The notes under the pieces: generated by a model | Seen by the model: the letters and a program-made list of their open reading frames with translations, nothing else | What the model was told of the DNA's origin: nothing | Database searches by the model: none | Origin: Alphaproteobacteria bacterium | Lineage (GTDB): Bacteria; Pseudomonadota; Alphaproteobacteria; Reyranellales; Reyranellaceae | Length of the DNA stretch: 64,000 bases | Assembly: GCA_019635875.1 (NCBI GenBank) | Contig: JAHBYP010000002.1 | Location: 310,001 to 374,000, forward strand | Direction of reading: 5' to 3' | Made by a program: the position numbers and the translations under genes | In this document: positions 7,803 to 15,075 of the stretch, piece after piece | How positions within the stretch are numbered: the stretch's first letter is position 1 | Layout: every line of letters starts with the position of its first letter

Positions 7803-8740
7803 CAGAAATTGTCCTCGGCGTGGGCCATGAGGTCGATGAACACGTCCTCCAGGGTCGCCTCGCCCGGCGTCCAGCGCCAGCGCGGGTCGTGGCGAAAGGG
7901 CTCGATCGCCCGATCGAGCGCCTCGGCGTCGCGGCCGCTGACATGCAGTGAGGTTCCGAAGGGCGCCACCATGTCGATGCCCGGCAGCCGCTCGAGCCGG
8001 TCCGCGAGCTCGTTGAGGCCCTCGCCGGCGACCGTCCACGTCGTCAGCCCGGCCGCCGCCACCACCTCGTCGACCGTGCCCTGCGCCAGCAGGCGGCCAT
8101 AGGCGATGTAGGCCAGCGCGTGGCAGCGCTCGGCCTCGTCCATGTAGTGCGTCGAGACCAGCACGGTCAGGCCGTCGGCGGCGAGGTGATGGATCTGGGT
8201 CCAGAACTCGCGCCGCGCCTTGGGATCGACGCCGGCGGTGGGCTCGTCGAGCAGCAGCAGCTCGGGCTCGGGCAGGATGCAGGCGCCCAGCGCCAGGCGC
8301 TGCTTCCAGCCGCCCGACAGATTGCCGGCGAGCTGTTCCTCGCGGCCCCGCAGGCCCAGCCGCTCGATCGCCGCGCGCGCGCGTTGCCTGGGCCTGTCGA
8401 GGCCGTAGACGCGGCCGACGAACTCGAGGTTCTCGCGGATCGACAGGTCCTGCCACAGCGAGAAGCGCTGGGTCATGTAGCCGACGCGGCGCTTGATCAG
8501 CGCGCTTTGCGTGATGATGTCGTAGCCCAGGCAGGTGCCGCGGCCGGAATCCGGCGTCAGCAGGCCGCAGAGCATGCGGATGGTCGTGGTCTTGCCCGAG
8601 CCGTTGGGTCCGAGGAAGCCGTAGATCTGCCCGCGCCGGACCTGCATCGACAGGTCGCCCACCACGACGCGGCCGTCGAAGGACTTGGTGAGTCCCTGCA
8701 CGTCGATGACGACATCACCGTTCATGACGCGACCCGACAC
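7802..8740 (-). CDS. ABC transporter ATP-binding protein (exporter)
   Basis: A 312-residue nucleotide-binding subunit powering the adjacent ABC-2 permease at the inner face of the membrane. Walker A is GPNGSGKTT (about 44-52), the signature is LSGGWKQRL, Walker B is LLLLDEPTAGVD, and the switch is STHYMDEAE. The C-terminal ~80 residues form the extra domain seen in YbhF/CcmA-type exporters. GTG 8740 has GGAAGG just upstream, contributed by the palindromic repeat; ATG 8725 is a good alternative. The original operon was tetR-hlyD-ATPase-permease, but an IS now sits between hlyD and this gene and may reduce its read-through transcription. Confidence 0.93.
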   Translation of the reverse strand: MSGRVMNGDVVIDVQGLTKSFDGRVVVGDLSMQVRRGQIYGFLGPNGSGKTTTIRMLCGLLTPDSGRGTCLGYDIITQSALIKRRVGYMTQRFSLWQDLSIRENLEFVGRVYGLDRPRQRARAAIERLGLRGREEQLAGNLSGGWKQRLALGACILPEPELLLLDEPTAGVDPKARREFWTQIHHLAADGLTVLVSTHYMDEAERCHALAYIAYGRLLAQGTVDEVVAAAGLTTWTVAGEGLNELADRLERLPGIDMVAPFGTSLHVSGRDAEALDRAIEPFRHDPRWRWTPGEATLEDVFIDLMAHAEDNF

Positions 8741-8744
8741 TTAA

Positions 8745-8857
8745 CCTTCCCCCGGAGGGGGAAGGTGGCGCGCAGCGCCGGATGGGGGATGTCTCAACAA
8801 GGCCGGTGTCCGTCTTCGACATCCCCTTCCGCCCTTCGGGCACCTTCCCCCTCCGGG
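8745..8857. repeat. Intergenic nested palindrome, family A copy 2 (split by an IS)
   Basis: This is the same element as at 5034-5157, running from CCTTCCCCCGGAGG to CCCCTCCGGG, where the ISAs1-type element begins. The missing right end resumes at 10035 as CCCCTCCGGGGGAAGG. The ten bases CCCCTCCGGG are present on both sides of the IS, so the repeat was whole before insertion. It lies between hlyD and the ATPase gene. Confidence 0.92.
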
Positions 8858-10034
8858 CAGGGGAATCGCATATGAATAGAGGGAAGGAATTGCGCCGGAG
8901 AAAGAAAAAGATTCTTTGGCTCTCGACTGCGGAAGGAGAGCCAGTTGGAAGAGTTTCGAGAGTTTTTCTCGGCGGTTCCCGATCCCCGGGCGCTGAACGC
9001 GCGACACGAGTTGTCCGAGGTGCTGTTCATCGCCCTGGCAGCGACGCTGTGCGGAGCGGAGAGCTGCGCCGACATGGCGCTGTTCGGCCGAGCCAAGGAG
9101 GGCGCGTTGCGCCAGGTGCTGCGGCTCAAGTACGGCGTACCGAGCCACGACACCTTCAGCCGCGTCTTTCGCCTGCTCGATCCCAAGGCCTTCGAGGCCG
9201 TCTTCCGGCGCTTCACGCTGGCGATGGGCGCCATCTCGGCGGTGTGGTGGCGATCGACGGCAAGGCGGTGCGCGGCGCCTATACGCGCGGCAAGCGGACC
9301 TCGCCGCTGCACCTGGTCAACGTCTGGGCGGTCGATGCCCGCCTGGCGCTGGCGCAGTACACCGCGCCCGGCCGCAACGAGGTCGCCGGCGCCTTGCGCG
9401 CCCTGCGCCTGCTGTCGCTCAAGCACTGCATCGTCACCGCCGATGCCCTGCATTGCCGCCGCGACATCGCCGCCGCCATTCTCGCCCAGAACGGCCACTA
9501 CGCCCTGGCGCTCAAGGACAACCAGCCCACCCTGATCGCCGCCGCCCAGCGCCTTCTCGCGCGGCGCGGCGGCGATCGTGCCGTGCAGCGTCCCTCGATC
9601 GCTCACGATCGTCGCGAGAGCCGGCGCGCCCTCGTCGCCGCCGATCCCACCCTGGCCAGCACGCTCAACTTCCCGGGCCTCGCCGCCGTCGCCCGCATCG
9701 ACACGCGCCGGCAGCCCGCCGGCAAGCCTGCCGAAACCATCACCCGCTACTTTCTGCTCTCCTCGCCGCTCTCCGCCGAGCGCCTGCTGCGCGTCGTGCG
9801 CGATCACTGGTCCATCGAGAACCAACTCCACTGGGTCCTCGACGTCGTTCTCAACGAGGACGCCGCCAGGAACCGTGCCGGGCATGGGCCAGAGAACATC
9901 GCCATCGTCAGAAAGCTCGCTCTCAACGCACTCAGAGCCCATCCCGACAAGACCTCTCTGCGCGCCAAGATCAAACGCGCCGGATGGGAAGATGCCTTTC
10001 TCTTCAGCCTCTTCGCTCATATGCGATAACCCTG
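8858..10034. mobile_element. ISAs1-family insertion sequence with perfect 10-bp target duplication
   Basis: A 1177-bp element. The left end CAGGGGAATCGCATATGA (from 8858) and the right end, read inverted from 10034 as CAGGGTTATCGCATATGA, form imperfect terminal repeats. CCCCTCCGGG at 8848-8857 is repeated exactly at 10035-10044, a 10-bp target duplication. The single transposase gene fills the element but is frameshifted. The target is the palindromic arm of a family A repeat between hlyD and the ABC ATPase gene. The exact duplication implies a recent insertion. Confidence 0.95.
8945..10029 (+). pseudogene. ISAs1-family transposase, frameshifted near 9240
   Basis: The first ~98 codons from TTG 8945 (GGAGAG upstream) match the N-terminal helical part of ISAs1 transposases: FREFFSAVPDPR, then SHDTFSRVFRLLDP. 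Near 9240 the reading frame shifts by -1, and the family continues as VVAIDGKAVRGAY, ADALHCRRD, ALKDNQP, DHWSIENQLHWVLD and NIAIVRKLALN to the stop at 10029. The result is equivalent to a one-base loss. Family members normally use a single uninterrupted frame, so this copy is probably inactive unless a frameshift signal is used. Confidence 0.88.
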
Positions 10035-10070
10035 CCCCTCCGGGGGAAGGAAAGAGCCTGGGTTCCTCCA

Positions 10071-11045
10071 TCACGGCACCACGAACACCGAGACCGGCTG
10101 GCCGACGCGCAGCGCTTCGGGCTGCTGGGGATACGCCTCGACGCGGAACACCAGCTTGGCACGCTCGTCGCGGCTGTAGATCACCGGCGGCGTGAACTCG
10201 GCCTGGCTGGCGACGAAGCTGATGCGCGCGGTGAGGTCGGCCGGGCAGCCGTCGCAGGCGATGCGCACGCTCTGGCCGGCGGCGATGCCCGGCAGCTTCG
10301 CCTGCGGCACGAAGAAGCGCAGCTTCACGTTGGCCGGCGGCAGCAGCGACACCACCGGCCGACCGGCCGGCACGACCTCGCCCGGACGATAGAAAACCTC
10401 GTGCACCAGGCCGGCGACCGGCGCCATCACGGTGCGCTGCTTCAGCCTGGTCTGCGCCGACTCCACGCGGGCCTCGGCCATCGCCACCGCGCGCCTGGCC
10501 GCCTCGATGTCCTCGGCCCGCCCGCCCAGGCCCGCGACCTGGATCTGGCGCTGCACCTCGGCCAGCGCCGCGCGGTCGCGATCGCGCGCCGCCTCGGCCT
10601 GCTCCAGCCGCGCGCGGGTGGCCACGCCCTGCGCCACCAGCGATTTCGAGCGCTCGTACTCGGCCTCCGACAGGTCGGAAGCGGCCTTGGCGCGCGCCTC
10701 GCTGGCGCGCAGCACGGCAATCTCCTCCGGCCGCTGCGCCGCCGCCTCGATGCGCGCCAGCCGGGCGCGGGCCTCGGCCAGCGCCGCCTGCGCCGCCAGC
10801 AGATCGGCGTCCTGCAGCGCGTGCTCCATGGCGAAGAGCGGCGCGCCGGCTGCGACGCGGCGGCCTTCGCCGACCGCGAGATGCTCGAGGCGGCCGGCCT
10901 CGTCGGCGCCGACGAAGACGAAGTCGGCTTCGACCCAGCCCTGCCAGCCGGCCTCCGGCGCGGCACGCTTGAGCCACCACCAGGCGCCGCCACCCAGCAC
11001 GGCCAGCAGCACGACGACCACGACGATCACGCGGGCGCGCTTCAT
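10071..11045 (-). CDS. HlyD-family membrane fusion protein of the ABC exporter
   Basis: A 324-residue periplasmic adaptor linking an inner-membrane ABC exporter to the outer envelope. It has one N-terminal membrane helix (about 5-24), a first half-lipoyl segment (GWVEADFVFVGADEAGRLEHLAV), a long alpha-helical hairpin (about 75-195, Ala/Glu/Arg-rich with clear heptads), the second half-lipoyl MAPVAGLVHEVFYRPGEVV, and a C-terminal beta barrel. It resembles YbhG. Its ATG overlaps the tetR stop (ATGA at 11045-11042). Downstream the ATPase and permease genes belong to the same operon, now interrupted by the ISAs1-type element. Confidence 0.93.
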   Translation of the reverse strand: MKRARVIVVVVVLLAVLGGGAWWWLKRAAPEAGWQGWVEADFVFVGADEAGRLEHLAVGEGRRVAAGAPLFAMEHALQDADLLAAQAALAEARARLARIEAAAQRPEEIAVLRASEARAKAASDLSEAEYERSKSLVAQGVATRARLEQAEAARDRDRAALAEVQRQIQVAGLGGRAEDIEAARRAVAMAEARVESAQTRLKQRTVMAPVAGLVHEVFYRPGEVVPAGRPVVSLLPPANVKLRFFVPQAKLPGIAAGQSVRIACDGCPADLTARISFVASQAEFTPPVIYSRDERAKLVFRVEAYPQQPEALRVGQPVSVFVVP

Positions 11046-11692
11046 GACGCGGCCCCCCCTTCCCCCAGCAGCAGGCCGACATGCGCCTCGATCAGGCCCT
11101 CGACATCGAGCGCCGCGATGCGGCCGAACAGCATGTCCCAGACCACCGCCAGCAGGAGCGGCGCCATCACCAGCTGCGGGAAGCGCGCCGGCGCATCGCT
11201 GGCGATCTCGCCGCGCGCGGCGGCGCGGTCCATCAGCCCGCGCATCAGCGCCAGGCCGGGGGTGACGATCTCGGCGTGGTAGAAGCTCACCAGGCGCGGG
11301 AAGCGCGCGCCTTCGGTGATCAGCAGCCGCAGCAGCAGCTTGCGGTCGCTGCCCAGCACCTCGCGCGCGAAGGTCGCGAACAAGAGCTTCAGCACCTGGC
11401 GCGTGGGCACGTCGGGCAGATCGGCGACGCGCTGCAGCCTGTCGAGCAGCGGCCGGATCGAGCCCTGCACCAGCGCCTCGAACAGCGCCTCCTTGTCGGC
11501 GAAGTAGAGATAGAGCGTGCCCTTGGCGATGCCGGCGCGGCGCGCCACGTCGTCGAGCCGCGCGGCGGCGAAGCCATGGGCGGCGAACTCGACCAGCGCG
11601 GCATCGAGGATTGCCTGCCGCCGCGCCTCACTCTCCTGCGGGGCGCGGGGCGGCCGGCCACGGGGCCGGGGCTTGCTCGTGCGACGTTCCAT
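11042..11692 (-). CDS. TetR-family repressor of the efflux operon
   Basis: A 216-residue one-component regulator. The N-terminal helix-turn-helix is clear at about residues 25-70 (ILDAALVEFAAHGFAAARLDDVARRAGIAKGTLYLYF, cited here by its ends), with a basic arm before it. The C-terminal ligand-binding helices start LRLLITEGARFPRL, as in CecR/YbiH-type regulators. It is the first gene of the operon tetR-hlyD-ATPase-permease, and a perfect 16-bp palindrome lies 10 bp upstream of its start, so autorepression relieved by an efflux substrate is likely. The inducer is unknown. Confidence 0.93.
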   Translation of the reverse strand: MERRTSKPRPRGRPPRAPQESEARRQAILDAALVEFAAHGFAAARLDDVARRAGIAKGTLYLYFADKEALFEALVQGSIRPLLDRLQRVADLPDVPTRQVLKLLFATFAREVLGSDRKLLLRLLITEGARFPRLVSFYHAEIVTPGLALMRGLMDRAAARGEIASDAPARFPQLVMAPLLLAVVWDMLFGRIAALDVEGLIEAHVGLLLGEGGAAS

Positions 11693-11702
11693 GGCATTTC
11701 TC

Positions 11703-11718
11703 GACTGACCGGTCAGTC
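11703..11718. promoter_or_regulatory. TetR operator (perfect 16-bp palindrome)
   Basis: GACTGACCGGTCAGTC is an exact palindrome just upstream of the tetR start codon at 11692. The TGACYRGTCA-type core is the classic form of TetR-family sites. Its position implies repression of the tetR-hlyD-ABC transcript; nothing on the divergent side is close enough to be an obvious second target. Confidence 0.8.
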
Positions 11719-11859
11719 ATATAAATCATCGCAGCCCGGCGCACAAGGCCGCTGTTGGAGAAAAGGGGTTCATGGCCATCGCGCACCAGTCCGATCGGCA
11801 TAGCCTCAAGCTATCGACGCGACCTATGCTGCGGTCCAGGCAAGGCGAGGGGGAACGCG

Positions 11860-12903
11860 ATGGCCCATCCCGGCGTGCATCTGATCGGCAGCGTCGCCAT
11901 GGCCGATGCCGAGAGCGTGTTCCGCGCCGTCGCCGGCGAGCTCGGACCGTGGCTGAAGCGCATCCCCGACGGCGAGACCGGCAAACGCCACCGCTGGATC
12001 TTCTGGCAGCAGCAGATGCTGCTCGATCATCCCGCCATGCAGATCGACAAGGACGCCGAGACGCTCAAGCTCTACCAGTGGGACGGCCAGCTGATCCGCG
12101 AGAGCGAGCGCATCGGCTTCAGGCCCGGCGTCGATCCGAAGACCGTCGAGTACGAAACCGGCTACGCCCCGGCGGCGATCGAGTCCTACGCCGTGTTCAG
12201 GCGGCTGCGCGACGCCGGCGCGATTCCCGAGGGCGTCCGCTTCCAGGTGGCGCTGCCGACGCCAATGGCCTCGGGCTACATGTATGTCAGTCCCGCCGCG
12301 CTCGCCGACTACCTGCCGGCCTACGAGCGCTCGCTGCTCAAGGCGCTCGGCGAGATCTGCGCGGCGATCGCGCACCAGGACCTGTCGATCCAGTGGGATG
12401 TCTGCCAGGAAGTGCTGGTGTTCGAGAACTACTTCAAGCACCGGCCGGCCGACTACAAGGCGCAGATCAACGCGCAACTGGCGCGGTTGGGCAACGCGGT
12501 GCCCGCCGGTGTCGAGATGGGCGTGCATCTGTGTTACGGCTCGCCGCGCGACGAGCACCTGGTGATGCCCCGGGACACGGCGATCCTGGTCGAGATGTCC
12601 AACGACTTCATCCCGCTTCTGGCGCGCCCGCTCGACTTCCTGCACCTGCCCGTGCCGAAGGACCGCAGCGACGATGCCTACTTCGCGCCGCTGCAGGATC
12701 TGAAACTGCCCAGGCAGACCGCGCTCTATCTCGGCCTGATCCACTACGACGACCATCGCGGCGACATGCTGCGCGCGTCAGCAGCGCGCAAGGTGGTGCC
12801 CAGCTTCGGCCTGTCGAGCGAGTGCGGCTGGGGCCGCACCGATCCCGAGCGGGTGCCCGGCCTGATCGCCGCCCACCGCCGGGCGATGGAAGCGCAGGGC
12901 TGA
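11860..12903 (+). CDS. MetE-like (cobalamin-independent methionine synthase C-terminal domain-like) protein
   Basis: A 347-residue TIM-barrel protein of the UROD/MetE superfamily, half the size of true MetE. It keeps a plausible zinc set: HLCYG (His and Cys), the acidic strand after it, and SSECGWGR (Cys) near the C-terminus, which correspond to the H-C-E-C ligands that activate a thiol. DGETG near residue 40 is typical of this short subgroup. Such proteins are likely methyltransferases or lyases acting on thiols, but the substrate is unknown. ATG 11860 follows GAGGGGGAACGCG. The enoyl-CoA hydratase gene starts 2 bases after its stop, suggesting a shared transcript. Confidence 0.75.
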   Translation: MAHPGVHLIGSVAMADAESVFRAVAGELGPWLKRIPDGETGKRHRWIFWQQQMLLDHPAMQIDKDAETLKLYQWDGQLIRESERIGFRPGVDPKTVEYETGYAPAAIESYAVFRRLRDAGAIPEGVRFQVALPTPMASGYMYVSPAALADYLPAYERSLLKALGEICAAIAHQDLSIQWDVCQEVLVFENYFKHRPADYKAQINAQLARLGNAVPAGVEMGVHLCYGSPRDEHLVMPRDTAILVEMSNDFIPLLARPLDFLHLPVPKDRSDDAYFAPLQDLKLPRQTALYLGLIHYDDHRGDMLRASAARKVVPSFGLSSECGWGRTDPERVPGLIAAHRRAMEAQG

Positions 12904-12905
12904 CC

Positions 12906-13685
12906 GTGGCCGGCGCCGCCATCCGCCGACGGACCGAGAACCGCGTCGCCTGGCTCGAGTTCAACCGCCCGCCGGTCAACGCCTTCACCCAGCCGATGGT
13001 CGAGGAGGCGCGCGCCGCCATCGCCGCCGCGCTCGCCGATCGCGACGCGCGCGTACTGGTGCTGGCCAGCGCGGTCGACGGCTATTTCAGCGCCGGCGCC
13101 GACCTGAAGGCCTTCGCCACCATGAAGGGCCCGCAGATGCGCGCCTGGGCCGAGCTGTGCCACGACATCGTGCGCCTGCTGCGCAATGCGCCCAAGCCGC
13201 TGCTGGCGGCGATCCACGGCACGGCGGTGGGCGGCGGGCTGGAGATGGCGCTGCATTGCGATATCCGCTTCGCCGCGGCCGACGCCAAGCTCGGCCAGCC
13301 CGAGATCAGGATCGCCTTCATCCCGCCGATCGCCACGACGCAGGCGCTGGTGCGGCTGATCGGCCGACCGCGCGCCATCCGCTATCTCTACGACGGCACC
13401 ATGGTCGAGGCGGCGCGGGCGCTCGAATGGGGCCTGGTCGACGAGATCGTCGCCCCGGCCGATCTGCGGCGCCACGTGCAGGCCTATGCCGAGACGTTGG
13501 CCGCCAAGCCGGCCGCGGCGCTGGCCGCCATCCGCCGCACCATTACGCTGGGCGGCGGCATGAGCTTCGAGGAGGGCCTGGCGATGGAGCTCGAGGCCGT
13601 CGAGCAGCTGGCTGACTCGGCCGACTTCGCCGAGGGCGTCGACGCCTTCCTCAACAAGCGCACGCCGAAATGGTCGGACGGATGA
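12906..13685 (+). CDS. Enoyl-CoA hydratase/isomerase family protein
   Basis: A 259-residue crotonase-fold enzyme acting on acyl-CoA thioesters in the cytoplasm. The oxyanion-hole strand SAGADLKAF (about 60-68) and the GTAVGGGLEMALHCDIR helix are present. Both glutamates of the hydratase pair appear to be kept: E in GGGLEMAL and E in LGQPEI, favouring true hydration rather than isomerisation. GTG 12906 lies just after the MetE-like stop and is preceded by AGGG at a normal distance. The stop overlaps the next start as ATGA. The physiological substrate cannot be read from context. Confidence 0.88.
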   Translation: MAGAAIRRRTENRVAWLEFNRPPVNAFTQPMVEEARAAIAAALADRDARVLVLASAVDGYFSAGADLKAFATMKGPQMRAWAELCHDIVRLLRNAPKPLLAAIHGTAVGGGLEMALHCDIRFAAADAKLGQPEIRIAFIPPIATTQALVRLIGRPRAIRYLYDGTMVEAARALEWGLVDEIVAPADLRRHVQAYAETLAAKPAAALAAIRRTITLGGGMSFEEGLAMELEAVEQLADSADFAEGVDAFLNKRTPKWSDG

Positions 13686-14032
13686 GCACGGCGCTGCGTC
13701 GCGCGCTGCCTTACGCATTCGGCGTCTGCCTGCTGCTGCTGGCTGTGCTGTCATGGCTGCCGGGCGAGGAGCTGCCGCGCACCGGGCTTGCCGGCAAGAT
13801 CGAGCACTTCGTCGCCTACGCCGGCACGATGCTGCTGGGCGGCCTCGCCTGGCCGGCGCGTCGCCATGCGCCGCCGCTGATCGGCGGCCTTTGCGCCTAC
13901 GCCGCGATGATGGAGCTGGGCCAGCTCGTGGCGCCGGGGCGCCATGCCTCGGTATGGGACTTTCTCGCCGGCGCCGCCGGCGTCGTCACGACGGCCGTCC
14001 TGCTGCGCCTGTTGACGCCGCGCCCCGCATGA
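13682..14032 (+). CDS. VanZ-like family membrane protein
   Basis: A 116-residue inner-membrane protein with about four hydrophobic helices. It begins with a helix at about 10-28, then the family features KIEHFVAYAGTMLLG (conserved H-F), AAMMELGQLVAPGRHASVWDFLAGAAGV and a final helix. VanZ-like proteins are widespread with no settled function outside teicoplanin resistance. ATG 13682 overlaps the hydratase stop (ATGA), so it is co-translated with that gene; the in-frame ATG at 13670 would overlap more without a better binding site. Confidence 0.82.
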   Translation: MSTALRRALPYAFGVCLLLLAVLSWLPGEELPRTGLAGKIEHFVAYAGTMLLGGLAWPARRHAPPLIGGLCAYAAMMELGQLVAPGRHASVWDFLAGAAGVVTTAVLLRLLTPRPA

Positions 14033-14181
14033 ACCAACCGCTTTTGGGCATCACGCGCCTCGAGGTCGACGACCCGCACACGACAGCCTTTCCGGTGGGG
14101 CGGCTCCCGCTGGCGCCTCGTGTCGCCTTCGGCGCGACGCTTGCGATGACTCGATACTCCGGCCCGCATCTGGCGAGGACT

Positions 14182-14206
14182 TGTGGTAGGATTTTATCCT
14201 ACCACA
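14182..14206. promoter_or_regulatory. Palindrome upstream of parD, likely antitoxin operator
   Basis: TGTGGTAGGAT and ATCCTACCACA are exact inverted arms around TTT, centred about 40 bases before the ParD start. Type II toxin-antitoxin operons are normally autorepressed at such sites by the ribbon-helix-helix antitoxin. It also folds as RNA, so a terminator role for the upstream VanZ operon is an alternative, though no T-run follows. Confidence 0.65.
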
Positions 14207-14233
14207 TAGGTGCTCACAGCCGAGGACCGCCAG

Positions 14234-14509
14234 ATGTCGAGTGCCGCCAAAGTCAGCATTACGCTACCACCGGAGATGCTGCGGCTGATCCGGAGGAAGG
14301 TGCGGTCCGGCGCCTATGCTTCGACCAGCGAGGTAGTGCGCGAGGCGATGCGCGACTGGCAGCACCGAGAGGACGAGCGTGAGCGCAGGCTCGCTGCCCT
14401 CGATGCATCGATTACCCGCGGGATCGCTGACGCCGACGCCGGCAGGACGAGGTCGATAGCGGCAGCGCGAGCCGTCCTGAGACGAACCCCTCGCCGCTCG
14501 GCATCGTGA
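14234..14509 (+). CDS. ParD-like ribbon-helix-helix antitoxin (orphan)
   Basis: A 91-residue antitoxin of the ParD/CC2985 type. The ribbon strand AKVSITLPPEMLRLIRR (residues 4-20) is followed by SGAYASTSEVVREAMRDW, the standard RHH DNA-binding fold, then a charged helical tail that would wrap the toxin. ATG 14234 fits the family start. The stop overlaps a GTG that opens what looks like parE, but only a stub of that toxin remains, so the antitoxin has lost its partner in cis. An upstream perfect palindrome is its likely binding site. Confidence 0.85.
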   Translation: MSSAAKVSITLPPEMLRLIRRKVRSGAYASTSEVVREAMRDWQHREDERERRLAALDASITRGIADADAGRTRSIAAARAVLRRTPRRSAS

Positions 14510-14550
14510 GAGTCATTGTCACCGATGCCGCGATTCCCGGAAGAGTCGTG
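14506..14550 (+). pseudogene. Stub of a ParE-type toxin gene
   Basis: GTG 14506 overlaps the parD stop in the usual parD-parE arrangement, and the first codons read VRVIVTDAAI, very like the beginning of ParE/RelE-type toxins. After about ten codons the similarity ends (PGRVVTGRRR) and the frame runs into the convergent transporter gene. I interpret it as a toxin gene deleted after its first strand. The stub is short, so chance resemblance is possible. Confidence 0.5.
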
Positions 14551-14576
14551 ACGGGTCGTCGGCGCTACTCTGACTG

Positions 14577-14942
14577 TCACCCGATCGGGCCCTTGAAGAC
14601 GAAGAACGCGCCCAGCGCGATGAAGGCGAAGCCGATGACGTGGTTCAGCGTCAGCGTTTCCTTCAGATAGAGCACCGAAAAGACGGCGAAGACCGCGAGC
14701 GTGATGACCTCCTGCATGGTCTTGAGCTCGGCGGCGCTGTAGGTGGCGTGGCCGACGCGGTTGGCCGGCACGGCGAAGCAGTACTCGATGAGGGCGATGC
14801 TCCAGCTCGCCACCACCACCAGCCACAGCGGCTTGTCGGTGAATTTCAGGTGGCCGTACCACGCGAAGGTCATGAAGACGTTGGAGATCAGCAACAGGAC
14901 GACAGGCGCGACCTGCGCCCAGGAGACGGAAGCGGGAAACAT
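14577..14942 (-). CDS. DMT-superfamily small membrane protein (DUF486)
   Basis: A 121-residue inner-membrane protein with four transmembrane helices: VAPVVLLLISNVFMTFAW, a second helix at about 45-62, a third around ITLAVFAVFSVLY, and VIGFAFIALGAFFVF. The segment FAWYGHLKF and the YCFAVPANRVGH loop are typical of the DUF486 DMT family. Half-size members are presumed to work as dimers, with unknown substrate. ATG 14942 follows GAGGTTCC at a short distance. It converges with the parD remnant and diverges from the Na/Pi transporter. Confidence 0.87.
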   Translation of the reverse strand: MFPASVSWAQVAPVVLLLISNVFMTFAWYGHLKFTDKPLWLVVVASWSIALIEYCFAVPANRVGHATYSAAELKTMQEVITLAVFAVFSVLYLKETLTLNHVIGFAFIALGAFFVFKGPIG

Positions 14943-15007
14943 GGAACCTCGTGCGCGGCATTGCGCTGGACAGTCATAGCAGAACCCGCGCCATCGCCAC
15001 TTTTTGG

Positions 15008-15025
15008 TCGTAACAAAATTGTAAC
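15008..15025 (+). promoter_or_regulatory. Pho-box-like direct repeat upstream of the Na/Pi transporter
   Basis: TCGTAAC-AAAA-TTGTAAC is a pair of near-identical 7-mers separated by 4 bases, an 11-base periodicity that is the layout of PhoB sites (CTGTCAT-N4-CTGTCAT type). It ends 50 bases before the transporter start, in an AT-rich island unusual for this genome. The half-site sequence differs from the enterobacterial consensus, so the call rests on spacing and position. Confidence 0.5.
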
Positions 15026-15075
15026 GAACGATTCCGGAGCGTATACGTCGCTGCAAGGAGGGACCCGGGACGATC

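Noticed and set aside
9225-9260. Programmed -1 frameshifting in the ISAs1-type transposase
   Set aside because: No A6G-type slippery heptamer is present at the junction and the family usually has one frame; kept as a decay call.
11755-11859. N-terminal extension of the MetE-like protein to 11755
   Set aside because: The extra 35 residues overlap the tetR promoter region, have no conserved features, and a good ribosome-binding site serves ATG 11860.
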